This document shows, piece by piece, positions 17,018 through 24,682 of a stretch of 31,304 bases of DNA; position 1 is the stretch's first letter; each line of letters opens with the position of its first letter. The notes below the pieces were generated by a model. It was not told the origin of the DNA. It saw only the letters and a program-made list of their open reading frames with translations, and searched no databases. The DNA is from an uncultured Collinsella sp. (GTDB taxonomy: Bacteria > Actinomycetota > Coriobacteriia > Coriobacteriales > Coriobacteriaceae), in the NCBI GenBank assembly GCA_959605475.1, contig CAUHFS010000029.1, forward strand, positions 1 to 31,304. Reading direction: 5' to 3'. The translations under genes and the position numbers were made by a program.

Positions 17018-17051
17018 GTGTCCAAACGAGTGGACAGACGCTGCGATCTTC

Positions 17052-17393
17052 TTAGCGCTTCTCGGGGATGCGAGCAGCCTTGCCCACCTTGTCGCGGAGG
17101 TAGTACAGCTTGGCGCGACGGACGCGACCATGACGAACGACCTCGAGCTTGGCGATCTTGGGGCTGTGAAGCGGGAAGGTACGCTCAACACCGACACCGA
17201 AGGACATCTTGCGGACGGTGAAGGTCTCGCGGGCACCGGCGCCGGCCATGCGGATAACGTCGCCCTGGAAGACCTGAATACGCTCGCGGTCGCCTTCCTT
17301 AATGCGGTAGTGAACCTTGACGTTGTCGGCGACGCGAACCTGAGGAATGTCCTCGCGGATCTGCTGACGCTCGATTGCGCGGATGTAATCCAT
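17052..17393 (-). CDS. rplS: 50S ribosomal protein L19
   Basis: L19 sits at the interface of the two ribosomal subunits. The 113-residue product has the family blocks VRVADNVKVHYRIKEG, RERIQVFQGDVI, FTVRKMSFGVGVERTFPLHSP and RRAKLYYLRDKVGKAARIPEK. The ATG at 17391-17393 has AAGGA seven bases upstream; an in-frame TTG two codons earlier is too close to it. Unlike in many bacteria it is not directly behind trmD: the lepB-glyQS-ppsR-ppdK block intervenes. It has its own promoter and a hairpin leader, and its own terminator. Confidence 0.97.
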   Translation of the reverse strand: MDYIRAIERQQIREDIPQVRVADNVKVHYRIKEGDRERIQVFQGDVIRMAGAGARETFTVRKMSFGVGVERTFPLHSPKIAKLEVVRHGRVRRAKLYYLRDKVGKAARIPEKR

Positions 17394-17417
17394 GTGCAAT
17401 TCCTTACTCTTCTAGAG

Positions 17418-17441
17418 GTGCCGTACCACCTTGGCCGGCAC
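17418..17441 (-). promoter_or_regulatory. Hairpin in the rplS leader
   Basis: The short rplS leader can form a stem GTGCCG/CGGCAC (17418-17423 with 17436-17441) about 25 bases before the ATG. It could be an L19 autoregulatory leader, but this is inference from position and pairing only. Confidence 0.35.
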
Positions 17442-17462
17442 GTAGTTGAACAAACGTATTCG

Positions 17463-17490
17463 AGTATACACGCGCGGGTTTCTGCTGCAA
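17463..17490 (-). promoter_or_regulatory. Promoter of rplS
   Basis: On the minus strand TTGCAG (17485-17490) and TATACT (17463-17468) are 16 bases apart. Transcription should begin near 17456, about 60 bases upstream of rplS. Confidence 0.65.
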
Positions 17491-17536
17491 GAACAATTTT
17501 TTACGCAGACAAAAAGACAAAACCCGCACATGATAA

Positions 17537-17564
17537 CCGCCCGTCTCACGAATGAGACGGGCGG
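17537..17564 (-). terminator. Terminator hairpin after ppdK
   Basis: A perfect 12-bp stem (17537-17548 with 17553-17564, arm CCGCCCGTCTCA) is capped by a UUCG loop on the minus strand, 41 bases after the ppdK stop. The downstream T-run is poor (TTAT), so termination may be partial, although a T-rich GGGTTTTGTCTTTTTG follows. Confidence 0.7.
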
Positions 17565-17604
17565 CATGAAGGGGGGCTACGCTAGGCGTCGATGCGCAGG
17601 GGGG

Positions 17605-20355
17605 CTAGGCGTTGCGCTTGGCCTCGAGCTTGGCCTGAGCGGCAGCTAGGCGCGCGAGGGGCACGCGGTAGGGCGAGCAGGACACATAGTCCACATCGGC
17701 CACGTTAAACAGGCCCTTGATGGACTTGGGGTCGCCGCCGTGCTCGCCGCACACGCCAAAGTGCATGCCAGGGTTGGTGGCGCGACCCTTTTCGACGGCC
17801 ATGCGCACGAGCTCCAGCACCGCCGTATCGATGGTCTCGAAGGGGTTGTCCTTCAGGATCTTCTTGTGCAGGTACAGCGGGATGAACTTGGCCTCGGCGT
17901 CGTCGCGCGAGAAGCCAAAGGTCGTCTGGGTGAGGTCGTTGGTGCCAAAGCAGAAGAAATCTGCGTGATGGGCGATCTCGTCGGCGACCATGCAGGCGCG
18001 CGGCAGCTCGAGCATCGTGCCCACGGGAATGTTGAGCTCAACGCCCTCTTCAGCGGAAACCTCGGCGATTACGCGCTCAATGACCTCGCGGGTCTGAACA
18101 TGCTCGGCCGTGATGGAGACGAGCGGAACCATGATCTCGGGGCGCGGGTCGACGCCCTCCTTGATAAGGCGGGCAGCAGCCGTGGCGACGGCGCGAACCT
18201 GCATGAGAGGCAGATCGCTAAAGACGACGGACAGGCGCACGCCGCGCAAGCCCAGCATGGGGTTGGACTCGACCATGCCGTCAATGCGACGCAGGCGGGC
18301 GCGCAGGGCAGTGAGCTCCTCCTCGGGAGCGCCGGCGGCCTCCTTCTTAGTGATGGCGACCTCGAGCTCGCGAGGATTATCCAGGAACTCATGAAGCGGC
18401 GGATCGAGCAGGCGGACGACCACATCGCGACCGGACATGGTCTTGAACATCGCCAGGAAGTCCTCGGTCTGAACCTTGAGCAGGTCGGCCAGGGCCTGCT
18501 GCTTCACGGCCTCATCGTCAGACAGGATAAAGCTCTGGATGATGTTCTTGCGATCGCCCAGGAACATGTGCTCGGTGCGGCACAGACCGATGGCCTCGGC
18601 GCCAAACTCAAGAGCGAGCTCGGCATCCTCGGGGTTGTCGGCGTTGACGCGCACGTGGTTGGCGTGACCGTCGGTCTCGTCCAAACGGATCTCATCGGCC
18701 CAGGACAGGATGGTGTCCAGGTCGCCGGTGAGCTCTGCAGAGACCAGGTCGACCGCGCCGTCGACGACGATACCCTGGGTGCCGTCGATGGAGATGACAT
18801 CACCCTCGCGCAGCACGCGGTCGCTGCCCTCGATGTGCACGACCTTCTCGGCAGCGTCGATATGGAAGCGCTCGACACCGCAGACGCAGGGCGTACCCAT
18901 GCCGCGGGCGATAACGGCGGCATGGCTCGTCTTGCCGCCATGGCTGGTCAGGATGCCCTCGGCGGCGACCATGCCCTTCAGGTCGTCGGGGTTGGTCTCC
19001 CAGCGGACCAGAATGACCTTGTGGCCCTCGGCGGAACGCGCGACGGCGTCATCACTCGAGAACACGACCTCGCCCACGGCGGCACCAGGGCTGGCGTTAA
19101 GGCCGCTGGCCAAGGCCTCGTACTTCTTGGAGGCGTCGAACTGCGGGTGCAGGAGTTGGTCGAGCTGCGCGGGATCGATGCGGCTCACAGCCTCCTCGCG
19201 GGTGATCAGGCCCTCCTCGACCATTTCGATAGCAATGCGCAGGGCGGCAGTGGCGGTGCGCTTGCCCACGCGGGTCTGGAGCATCCAGAGCTTGCCCTGC
19301 TCGATGGTGAACTCGATATCGCACATATCGCGGTAATGATCCTCGAGCGTCAGGAACACGCGCTCGAGCTCCTCGCCTGCGGACTCGAGGCCCGAGGTGG
19401 TCTTGAGGTCGGCGATGGGCTCGGTGTTTCGGATGCCGGCGACGACGTCCTCGCCCTGGGCATTCACCAAAAAGTCGCCATAGAACTCCTTGGTGCCGTC
19501 GGCCGGGTTGCGCGTAAAGGCGACGCCGGTCGCAGAGGTCTCGCCCTTGTTGCCAAAGGCCATGGCCTGGACGTTGACGGCGGTGCCGAGCTCGTCGGAA
19601 ATGCCGTGCTGCTTGCGGTAGATGCAGGCGCGCTCGTTCATCCAGCTGCCAAAGACGGCCTGGATGGCAAGGCGCAGCTGGAGCTCCGGATCGTGCGGGA
19701 AGACGGGCTTACCGTCGGCGACCTCGAGCTCGGGATACAGGGTCGCCTCGACGTTATCGGAGAAAATACCCTTGAACGTCTCGACAAGCTCCTGCAGGTC
19801 CTCGGCCGAAAGCTCGGAATCGACGCGAACGCCGGCGACCAGGCGGGCCTGGGTCAGCGCGTTCTCGAACAGGTCGGCGTCGACACCCATGACGACGTTG
19901 GAGAACATCTGGATAAAGCGACGGTAGCTATCCCAGGCAAAACGCGGGTTTTGTGTCTGGGCGATAAGGCCCTGAACGGAGTCGTCGTTGAGGCCCAGGT
20001 TGAGAACCGTGTCCATCATGCCAGGCATGGAGAACGGAGCGCCCGAGCGAACCGACACGAGCAGCGGATCCGAGGCGTCGCCGAGCTTCTTGCCGCAGCG
20101 GGCCTCGAGGTCCGCCTCGGCGGCAACGATCTCATCGAGAGCGCCCTCGGGCCACACATTGCCGGCACCGGAGTACTCGACGCAAGTCTGGCAGGTAATG
20201 GTAAAGCCACCGGGAACCGGCTGGCCGATACGGCTCATCTCTGCAAGGTTAGCGCCCTTGCCGCCAAGCACGAAGTTCATGGACTTGTCGCCCTCGGTGA
20301 CACAGGTGCCCTGGGCGTCGGTTCCAAAACGGTAAACCCTCTTGCAATCGCTCAC
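17605..20355 (-). CDS. ppdK: Pyruvate, phosphate dikinase
   Basis: Interconverts pyruvate + ATP + phosphate and PEP + AMP + diphosphate, serving glycolysis or gluconeogenesis in anaerobes. The 916-residue product is somewhat longer than the usual 875-890. The N-terminal ATP-grasp domain opens MNFVLGGKGANLAEMS and includes SVRSGAPFSMPGMMDTVLNLG. The swivelling domain carries the phospho-His H478 in ILTSHGGKTSHAAVIARG. The C-terminal PEP domain has GLCRTEHMF, PMLGLRGVR, FGTNDLTQTTFGFSRDDA and the catalytic C869 in FGVCGEHGGDP. T476, two residues before H478, is the position that PDRP-type regulators phosphorylate, and such a regulator (ppsR) lies directly upstream. The start is GTG (20353-20355) with GGGGA six bases before it. 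A 346-base regulatory gap precedes it. Confidence 0.97.
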   Translation of the reverse strand: MSDCKRVYRFGTDAQGTCVTEGDKSMNFVLGGKGANLAEMSRIGQPVPGGFTITCQTCVEYSGAGNVWPEGALDEIVAAEADLEARCGKKLGDASDPLLVSVRSGAPFSMPGMMDTVLNLGLNDDSVQGLIAQTQNPRFAWDSYRRFIQMFSNVVMGVDADLFENALTQARLVAGVRVDSELSAEDLQELVETFKGIFSDNVEATLYPELEVADGKPVFPHDPELQLRLAIQAVFGSWMNERACIYRKQHGISDELGTAVNVQAMAFGNKGETSATGVAFTRNPADGTKEFYGDFLVNAQGEDVVAGIRNTEPIADLKTTSGLESAGEELERVFLTLEDHYRDMCDIEFTIEQGKLWMLQTRVGKRTATAALRIAIEMVEEGLITREEAVSRIDPAQLDQLLHPQFDASKKYEALASGLNASPGAAVGEVVFSSDDAVARSAEGHKVILVRWETNPDDLKGMVAAEGILTSHGGKTSHAAVIARGMGTPCVCGVERFHIDAAEKVVHIEGSDRVLREGDVISIDGTQGIVVDGAVDLVSAELTGDLDTILSWADEIRLDETDGHANHVRVNADNPEDAELALEFGAEAIGLCRTEHMFLGDRKNIIQSFILSDDEAVKQQALADLLKVQTEDFLAMFKTMSGRDVVVRLLDPPLHEFLDNPRELEVAITKKEAAGAPEEELTALRARLRRIDGMVESNPMLGLRGVRLSVVFSDLPLMQVRAVATAAARLIKEGVDPRPEIMVPLVSITAEHVQTREVIERVIAEVSAEEGVELNIPVGTMLELPRACMVADEIAHHADFFCFGTNDLTQTTFGFSRDDAEAKFIPLYLHKKILKDNPFETIDTAVLELVRMAVEKGRATNPGMHFGVCGEHGGDPKSIKGLFNVADVDYVSCSPYRVPLARLAAAQAKLEAKRNA

Positions 20356-20430
20356 GATACTTCCCCTTCCATGCGCTCTCGCGCACGACCGTGGTAACGA
20401 ATCGACCCGCCGGATGCGGGCCGTGAGGGA

Positions 20431-20436
20431 ACTATA
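20431..20436 (-). promoter_or_regulatory. Possible -10 element of a ppdK promoter
   Basis: TATAGT on the minus strand would start transcription near 20424, about 70 bases before the ppdK GTG. No good -35 is present, which would fit a promoter that needs an activator. A small CCCGC/GCGGG hairpin (20406-20420) lies at the start of the leader. Confidence 0.4.
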
Positions 20437-20477
20437 CGGCGGGTTTTGGGCAGGCTTGAGCAGAGGGTGCGCGGTTT

Positions 20478-20525
20478 GGTAAACGTGCTAAAACAGGCGG
20501 TAAACGGTAGGTAAAGTTGGTTACC
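20478..20525 (-). promoter_or_regulatory. Phased GGTAAA direct repeats, possible operator upstream of ppdK
   Basis: Plus-strand GGTAAAC (20478-20484), GGTAAAC (20499-20505) and GGTAAAG (20510-20516) are 21 and 11 bases apart, about two and one helical turns. GGTTACC (20519-20525) follows. They would lie about 54-92 bases upstream of the proposed ppdK start site, a normal place for an activator. The binding protein is unknown. The rest of the 20526-20613 stretch is AT-richer and shows no gene. Confidence 0.4.
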
Positions 20526-20613
20526 TTATGAAGATACCACTACAAGAAGAATGCAGGTCAGATGCGATGTTTTTGCTAAATCGCTTTATCAATTCAGGCT
20601 ATTTAGCCACTCC

Positions 20614-20691
20614 GATGATTTTTCTGGGACGGGGATTAAAAAATCATTGAGTACCTAATGATTTTTTAATCCCCGTCCCAGAAAAATCATC
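20614..20691. repeat. Perfect long palindrome (35-bp arms, 8-base loop) after ppsR
   Basis: Bases 20614-20648 and 20657-20691 are exact reverse complements, separated by GAGTACCT. Each arm itself contains a 9-bp inverted pair (ATGATTTTT and AAAAATCAT) around a CTGGGACGGGGATTA core, so it can fold as one long stem or as two smaller ones. It begins 11 bases past the ppsR stop. It may be a bidirectional terminator, an mRNA-end protector, or a small dispersed palindromic element. No second copy is in this window. Confidence 0.85.
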
Positions 20692-20701
20692 ACAGAAAGG
20701 A

Positions 20702-21577
20702 CTACTGCTGTTGAGCGCGACGGGCGGCACGGCGGGCCCTGGCTTCTCGGATCTCTTCGAGGTGGGCAATGATCTCGGAGGCGCTCTCCTCAATCGCCTT
20801 GCCGTCGGTACGCACTACAAAGCAGCCCAGGCGTTTCATGAACGCGCGGGCTTCCGCAAGCTCACTACGCACGCTCTCGGGCTCCGCATAGGAGCCGGCA
20901 ACGGCACGGGCGTAGTCATCGCCCAAGCGGCTATCGCGAATTTCGGAAATCACATCGACGGTCGAAATCAGGCCGAACAGGCGCATCGGGTCGACCTCAT
21001 AAATCGACTTGGGCGGCTCCATGCCATGCGCCAGTGGGACATTGGCGACCTTGTAGCCCTGATAGGCTAAATACATCGACAGCGGCGTCTTGGATGTACG
21101 CGACACACCCAGCAGCACGATATCGGCACCCGACAGATCGTCGCAACCACGACCGTCATCGTGCTCAACGAAATACTCCATGGCCTCGATACGATGGAAA
21201 TAGCGGTCATCGGTCTTGTGAATCACGCCCGCAACGCCCTTGGGCGGCATACCGATGAGGGACGACAGCACCGCGAGCGACGGCCCGATCAGGTCGACCG
21301 AGCGAATATGCAGCATGCCCAAGCAGTCGAGCACGCGAGCACGAAGCCCCGGGTCGACGATGGTATGGAACACGGCGACATCGCGATGGTCGGCATCGAC
21401 TCGCGGGCCCACAAACGACTTGACCTGCTCCACCGAGGTCACCTTAGGCAGACGTAAAACACGAAAAGCCCCTTCATCAAATTGCCCGGACGCCGCAAGC
21501 ACCACCTCACAAGCGGTATCACCGAGCGAGTCGGAGATAACGATAACGGTGGGACGAGCGGTGACCGGGCAATCCAT
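20702..21577 (-). CDS. ppsR: Pyruvate, phosphate dikinase regulatory protein (PDRP/PpsR, DUF299 kinase-phosphorylase)
   Basis: Bifunctional enzyme that inactivates PPDK (or PEP synthase) by ADP-dependent threonine phosphorylation and reactivates it by phosphate-dependent dephosphorylation. The 291-residue product starts with VIVISDSLGDTACEV and has the P-loop-like GVSRTSKTP (residues 157-165) followed by LSMYLAYQGYKVANVPL, the hallmark of this family. The C-terminal tail is Arg/Ala/Gln-rich (REARARRAARRAQQQ). The ATG at 21575-21577 has AAAGGAG six bases upstream. It lies 34 bases after glyS and directly upstream of ppdK, so PPDK rather than PEP synthase is the likely target. The glyQ-glyS-ppsR linkage also exists in Bacillus (yqfL near glyQS). 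Confidence 0.93.
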   Translation of the reverse strand: MDCPVTARPTVIVISDSLGDTACEVVLAASGQFDEGAFRVLRLPKVTSVEQVKSFVGPRVDADHRDVAVFHTIVDPGLRARVLDCLGMLHIRSVDLIGPSLAVLSSLIGMPPKGVAGVIHKTDDRYFHRIEAMEYFVEHDDGRGCDDLSGADIVLLGVSRTSKTPLSMYLAYQGYKVANVPLAHGMEPPKSIYEVDPMRLFGLISTVDVISEIRDSRLGDDYARAVAGSYAEPESVRSELAEARAFMKRLGCFVVRTDGKAIEESASEIIAHLEEIREARARRAARRAQQQ

Positions 21578-21611
21578 GCGGGGCTCCTTTTACGCTTATG
21601 CGCAGGCTAGC

Positions 21612-23708
21612 TTACTTTTTGCGGGCAAGCTCACCAATGTTGGCAATGCCGGAGAAAACGGCCTCGAAGCGGTTGAGCAGCTTAAGGCGATTATCGCGAA
21701 GCTGTTCGTCCTTGTCCATGACCATAACCTCGTCAAAGAAACGGTCGATGGGGGCACGCAGGGCGGCCAGAGCGGCAAACGCGGCAGGGTAATCCTCGGC
21801 AGCAAGGGCGACTTCGACAGCGGTCTGAGCGGACTCGGAGGCGTCGGCAAGCGCAAGCTCGACCTCGCCCATCAGGCTGCGGTCGTACTCCACACCCAGC
21901 TCGGGCTTGGAGATATGCGCGGCTCGGGCGTAGGCAGTCGCCAGGTTGTCGAAGGTCTCGGCGTCGTTCTTGCGGGCCTCGTCGAGGGCGGCGCAGCGGG
22001 CGAAGAAGACCGACGGGGCAATGATGTGCACCGCGGATACGGCGGCGACGGTATCGGCCGGGGTCTTCTCGTCGCGGGCCATGCTCACCAGACGGCCGTG
22101 GAAGAAGTCGCGAACCTGCTGGGCGACCGCGGCGGCGTCGAACTCAATGCCCTGCTCGCTGTAGAGCTCAAGTGCAAAGTCGATGAGCGACGTGGGGTCG
22201 ATCGGCAGACGATCGCGCAGGATGTTGATGATGCCGATGGCGGCGCGACGCAGCGCGTACGGGTCGGAAGAGCCGGTCGGGGGCTCGCCGATGGAAAAAA
22301 TACCGGCAATGGTATCGAGTTTGTCGGCGCAGGCCACGATGCAGCCAGCGGTGCCCTCGGGCAGCTCGTCGCCGGCAAAGCGGGGACGATAGTGATCGCG
22401 AATGGCGTGGGCGACCTCGTCGTTCTCCCCCATCGCGGAGGCATAATAACCGCCCATCACGCCCTGCTGGCTCGTGAACTCGACGACGGCGTTGGACACC
22501 AGGTCGGCCTTGCACAGATGTGCGGCGCGGCCGGCATCAGCGGCCAGATGGGCACCCAGGTGAGCCTCGCGGGCAATAGCGAGCGCGAGCTGCTCAATAC
22601 GCTCGGACTTGGCAAGCACGCTGCCGAGCTTCTCCTGGAAGGCGACCTTGGCCAGGCGCTCACGGAACTCGTCGAGGGAAATCTTCAGATCCTCCTCGTA
22701 GAAGAACTTGGCGTCGTCCAGACGGGCGCGCACGACGCGCTCGTTGCCGTCAATCACGCGCTCGGCATTCTCGGGCTTGCTGTTGGAGACGATTACGAAC
22801 TCACGCGTCAGCTTGCCCTCGCCGTCATAAATCGGGAAGTAGCGCTGGTTGGTGAGCATAGACTCGCAGATGATCTCGTGCGGGACCTTGAGGAACTCCT
22901 CATCGAAGGTACCGACGAGCACCGTCGGCCACTCGCAGAGGTTGATGACCTCCTCAAAGACCTTCTTGGGCGTATCGACGTGGCAGCCGGGGCGCGCAGC
23001 CTCGACCTCGGCAATACCGGCAAGGATGGCCTCGCGACGGCGCTCGGCAGAAAGCACGCCGGCGTCCTCGAGCACCTGCTCGTAAACAGCGGGGCTGGCG
23101 ACCACATGGTCACCGGGGCCCAGGACGCGATGGCCGCGCGTGGTGTTGCCGCTCGTCACGTCGGCAAACGACACGGGCACGACGTCCTCGCCCAAAAGGC
23201 AGCAGATCCAGCGGACCGGACGCACGAACGTGGCGTGCTCGTGGCCCCAGCGCTGAGAACGGTAGTTGGGCCACTGCAGGCCGGCGATGGTCTTCTCGCA
23301 CAGGGCCGTCAGGATCGGGGTGGCCGGAGCGGAAGGAATGTTCTTCTCGGCAAAGACGTACTCACGGCCGTCGGTGTCCTCGCGACGGACCAGGTCCTCG
23401 GCAGCCACACCGCACTTGCGGGCGAAGCCCTGGGCGGCCTTGGTGGCGTTACCGTCAGCATCGAAGGCGATGTTGGCCGCGGGGCCACGCTTGACCTCAT
23501 GGACCTCATCGGTCGCAGTGGCGACGTTGGCCACGAGCGCAGCCAGACGACGCGGGCTCGAGATCACGCGGACCTCGCCATGGGCCAGACCGGCCTCGTC
23601 GAGGCCCTTGGCAATCATGGTGCCGAGCTGCTTGACGGCATTATTCAGCGGTGCGGAGGGCATTTCCTCCGTACCGATTTCAAACAGGAAATCCTTAGCG
23701 TCTGCCAT
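21612..23708 (-). CDS. glyS: Glycyl-tRNA synthetase beta subunit
   Basis: Tetrameric (alpha2beta2) bacterial GlyRS beta chain, involved in tRNA-Gly recognition. The 698-residue product is of family length. It begins FLFEIGTEEMPS and continues with SSPRRLAALV, VKRGPA, FARKCGV, RWGHEHATFVRPVRWI, GNTTRGHRVLGPG, NLCEWPTVLVGTFDEEFL, MLTNQRYFP, and RLDDAKFFYEEDLK. The C-terminal part is an anticodon-binding-like helical domain ending near DEVMVMDKDEQLRDNRLKLL. The ATG at 23706-23708 lies three bases after the glyQ TAA with AGGTGG upstream. The fixed pairing with glyQ supports the call. Confidence 0.97.
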   Translation of the reverse strand: MADAKDFLFEIGTEEMPSAPLNNAVKQLGTMIAKGLDEAGLAHGEVRVISSPRRLAALVANVATATDEVHEVKRGPAANIAFDADGNATKAAQGFARKCGVAAEDLVRREDTDGREYVFAEKNIPSAPATPILTALCEKTIAGLQWPNYRSQRWGHEHATFVRPVRWICCLLGEDVVPVSFADVTSGNTTRGHRVLGPGDHVVASPAVYEQVLEDAGVLSAERRREAILAGIAEVEAARPGCHVDTPKKVFEEVINLCEWPTVLVGTFDEEFLKVPHEIICESMLTNQRYFPIYDGEGKLTREFVIVSNSKPENAERVIDGNERVVRARLDDAKFFYEEDLKISLDEFRERLAKVAFQEKLGSVLAKSERIEQLALAIAREAHLGAHLAADAGRAAHLCKADLVSNAVVEFTSQQGVMGGYYASAMGENDEVAHAIRDHYRPRFAGDELPEGTAGCIVACADKLDTIAGIFSIGEPPTGSSDPYALRRAAIGIINILRDRLPIDPTSLIDFALELYSEQGIEFDAAAVAQQVRDFFHGRLVSMARDEKTPADTVAAVSAVHIIAPSVFFARCAALDEARKNDAETFDNLATAYARAAHISKPELGVEYDRSLMGEVELALADASESAQTAVEVALAAEDYPAAFAALAALRAPIDRFFDEVMVMDKDEQLRDNRLKLLNRFEAVFSGIANIGELARKK

Positions 23709-23711
23709 GGC

Positions 23712-24623
23712 TTACGCCACCTCGCCTTCCTGGTCGGCATTCTCGTTGACTCCGGCGACCTCGGCCATATAGGCCTCGCAGCACGCCTTGGCGACGGCGC
23801 GGACGCGCAGGATGTAGTTGGCACGCTCGACCGCGGACAGCGCGCCGCGGGCATCGAGCAGATTGAAGGCATGGCTGCACTTCATGACGCAGTCGTATGC
23901 GGGCAGCGGCAGCTTGCGCTCAAGGCAGGAGTGGCACTCGGCCTCGTAGTCGTCAAACTTCTGACGCATCATCTCGACGTTGGCGACCTCAAAGTTGTAA
24001 GCGCTGAACTCGCGCTCGTTCTCCAGGAACACGTCGCCGTAGGTCATGGGCGTGCCGTCGGGCAGGTAGCTCCACACCAGGTCGTAGACCGAGTTGACGC
24101 CCTGGGCGTACATGGCGATACGCTCCAGGCCATAGGTGATCTCGACGGGCACGGGGTCGACCTCGATGCCGCCCACCTGCTGGAAGTACGTAAACTGCGT
24201 GACCTCCATGCCATTGAGCCAGACCTCCCAGCCAAGGCCCCAGGCGCCGAGCGTCGGACTCTCCCAGTCGTCCTCGACAAAGCGGACGTCATGGTCGTTG
24301 GGGTCCAGGCCAATGGCGGCCAGCGAACCCAGGTAGAGCTCCTGGGCGTTGACCGGCGAAGGCTTGATGAGCACCTGGAACTGATAGTAGTGCTGCATGC
24401 GGTTGGGGTTCTCGCCGTAGCGGCCGTCGGCGGGACGGCGGCAGGGCTGCGCATAGCAGGTGCGCCACTCGGCGGGACCGAGCGAGCGCAGCGTGGTCGC
24501 GGTATGGAAGGTACCGGCACCGACCTCGGAGTCATAGGGCTGCATAATGACGCAGCCCTGCTCGCCCCAGTACTGCTGGAGGCGCAGGATGATGTCTTGG
24601 AAGGAAAGCGATGAAGCGTTCAT
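23712..24623 (-). CDS. glyQ: Glycyl-tRNA synthetase alpha subunit
   Basis: Catalytic class II alpha chain of bacterial GlyRS. The 303-residue product shows FQDIILRLQQYWGEQGCVIMQPYD, GAGTFHTATTLRSLGPAEW, AQPCRRPADGRYGENPNR with MQHYYQFQV, DDWESPTLGAWGLGWEVW, NGMEVTQFTYFQQVGG, and ITYGLERIAMYAQGV, which are diagnostic. It precedes glyS by three bases. The ATG at 24621-24623 matches the family start; the ribosome binding site is unclear (AGGGGA ten bases away, AGAGG too close). It may start a new transcript, as a TATAGT lies just after lepB. Confidence 0.97.
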   Translation of the reverse strand: MNASSLSFQDIILRLQQYWGEQGCVIMQPYDSEVGAGTFHTATTLRSLGPAEWRTCYAQPCRRPADGRYGENPNRMQHYYQFQVLIKPSPVNAQELYLGSLAAIGLDPNDHDVRFVEDDWESPTLGAWGLGWEVWLNGMEVTQFTYFQQVGGIEVDPVPVEITYGLERIAMYAQGVNSVYDLVWSYLPDGTPMTYGDVFLENEREFSAYNFEVANVEMMRQKFDDYEAECHSCLERKLPLPAYDCVMKCSHAFNLLDARGALSAVERANYILRVRAVAKACCEAYMAEVAGVNENADQEGEVA

Positions 24624-24669
24624 GCCTCTAATATCCCCTCGTCGAAACGATTACACGGTTAGGTACTGT

Positions 24670-24675
24670 ACTATA
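24670..24675 (-). promoter_or_regulatory. Possible -10 element before glyQ
   Basis: TATAGT on the minus strand lies eight bases past the lepB stop and 46 bases before glyQ. No good -35 is visible, so this is a weak call. Readthrough from lepB is equally possible, since no terminator hairpin separates them. Confidence 0.3.
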
Positions 24676-24682
24676 GCGGTTT

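Noticed and set aside
17740..20397. An 885-codon plus-strand open frame opposite ppdK
   Set aside because: Same codon-mirror effect; Gly/Leu/Val/Asp-rich low-information product and no ribosome binding site, opposite a complete PPDK.
21240..24614. A 1124-codon plus-strand open frame opposite glyS and glyQ
   Set aside because: It is the mirror of high-GC codon use on the minus strand. Its product has no recognisable domain, while the opposite strand encodes clear GlyRS subunits.
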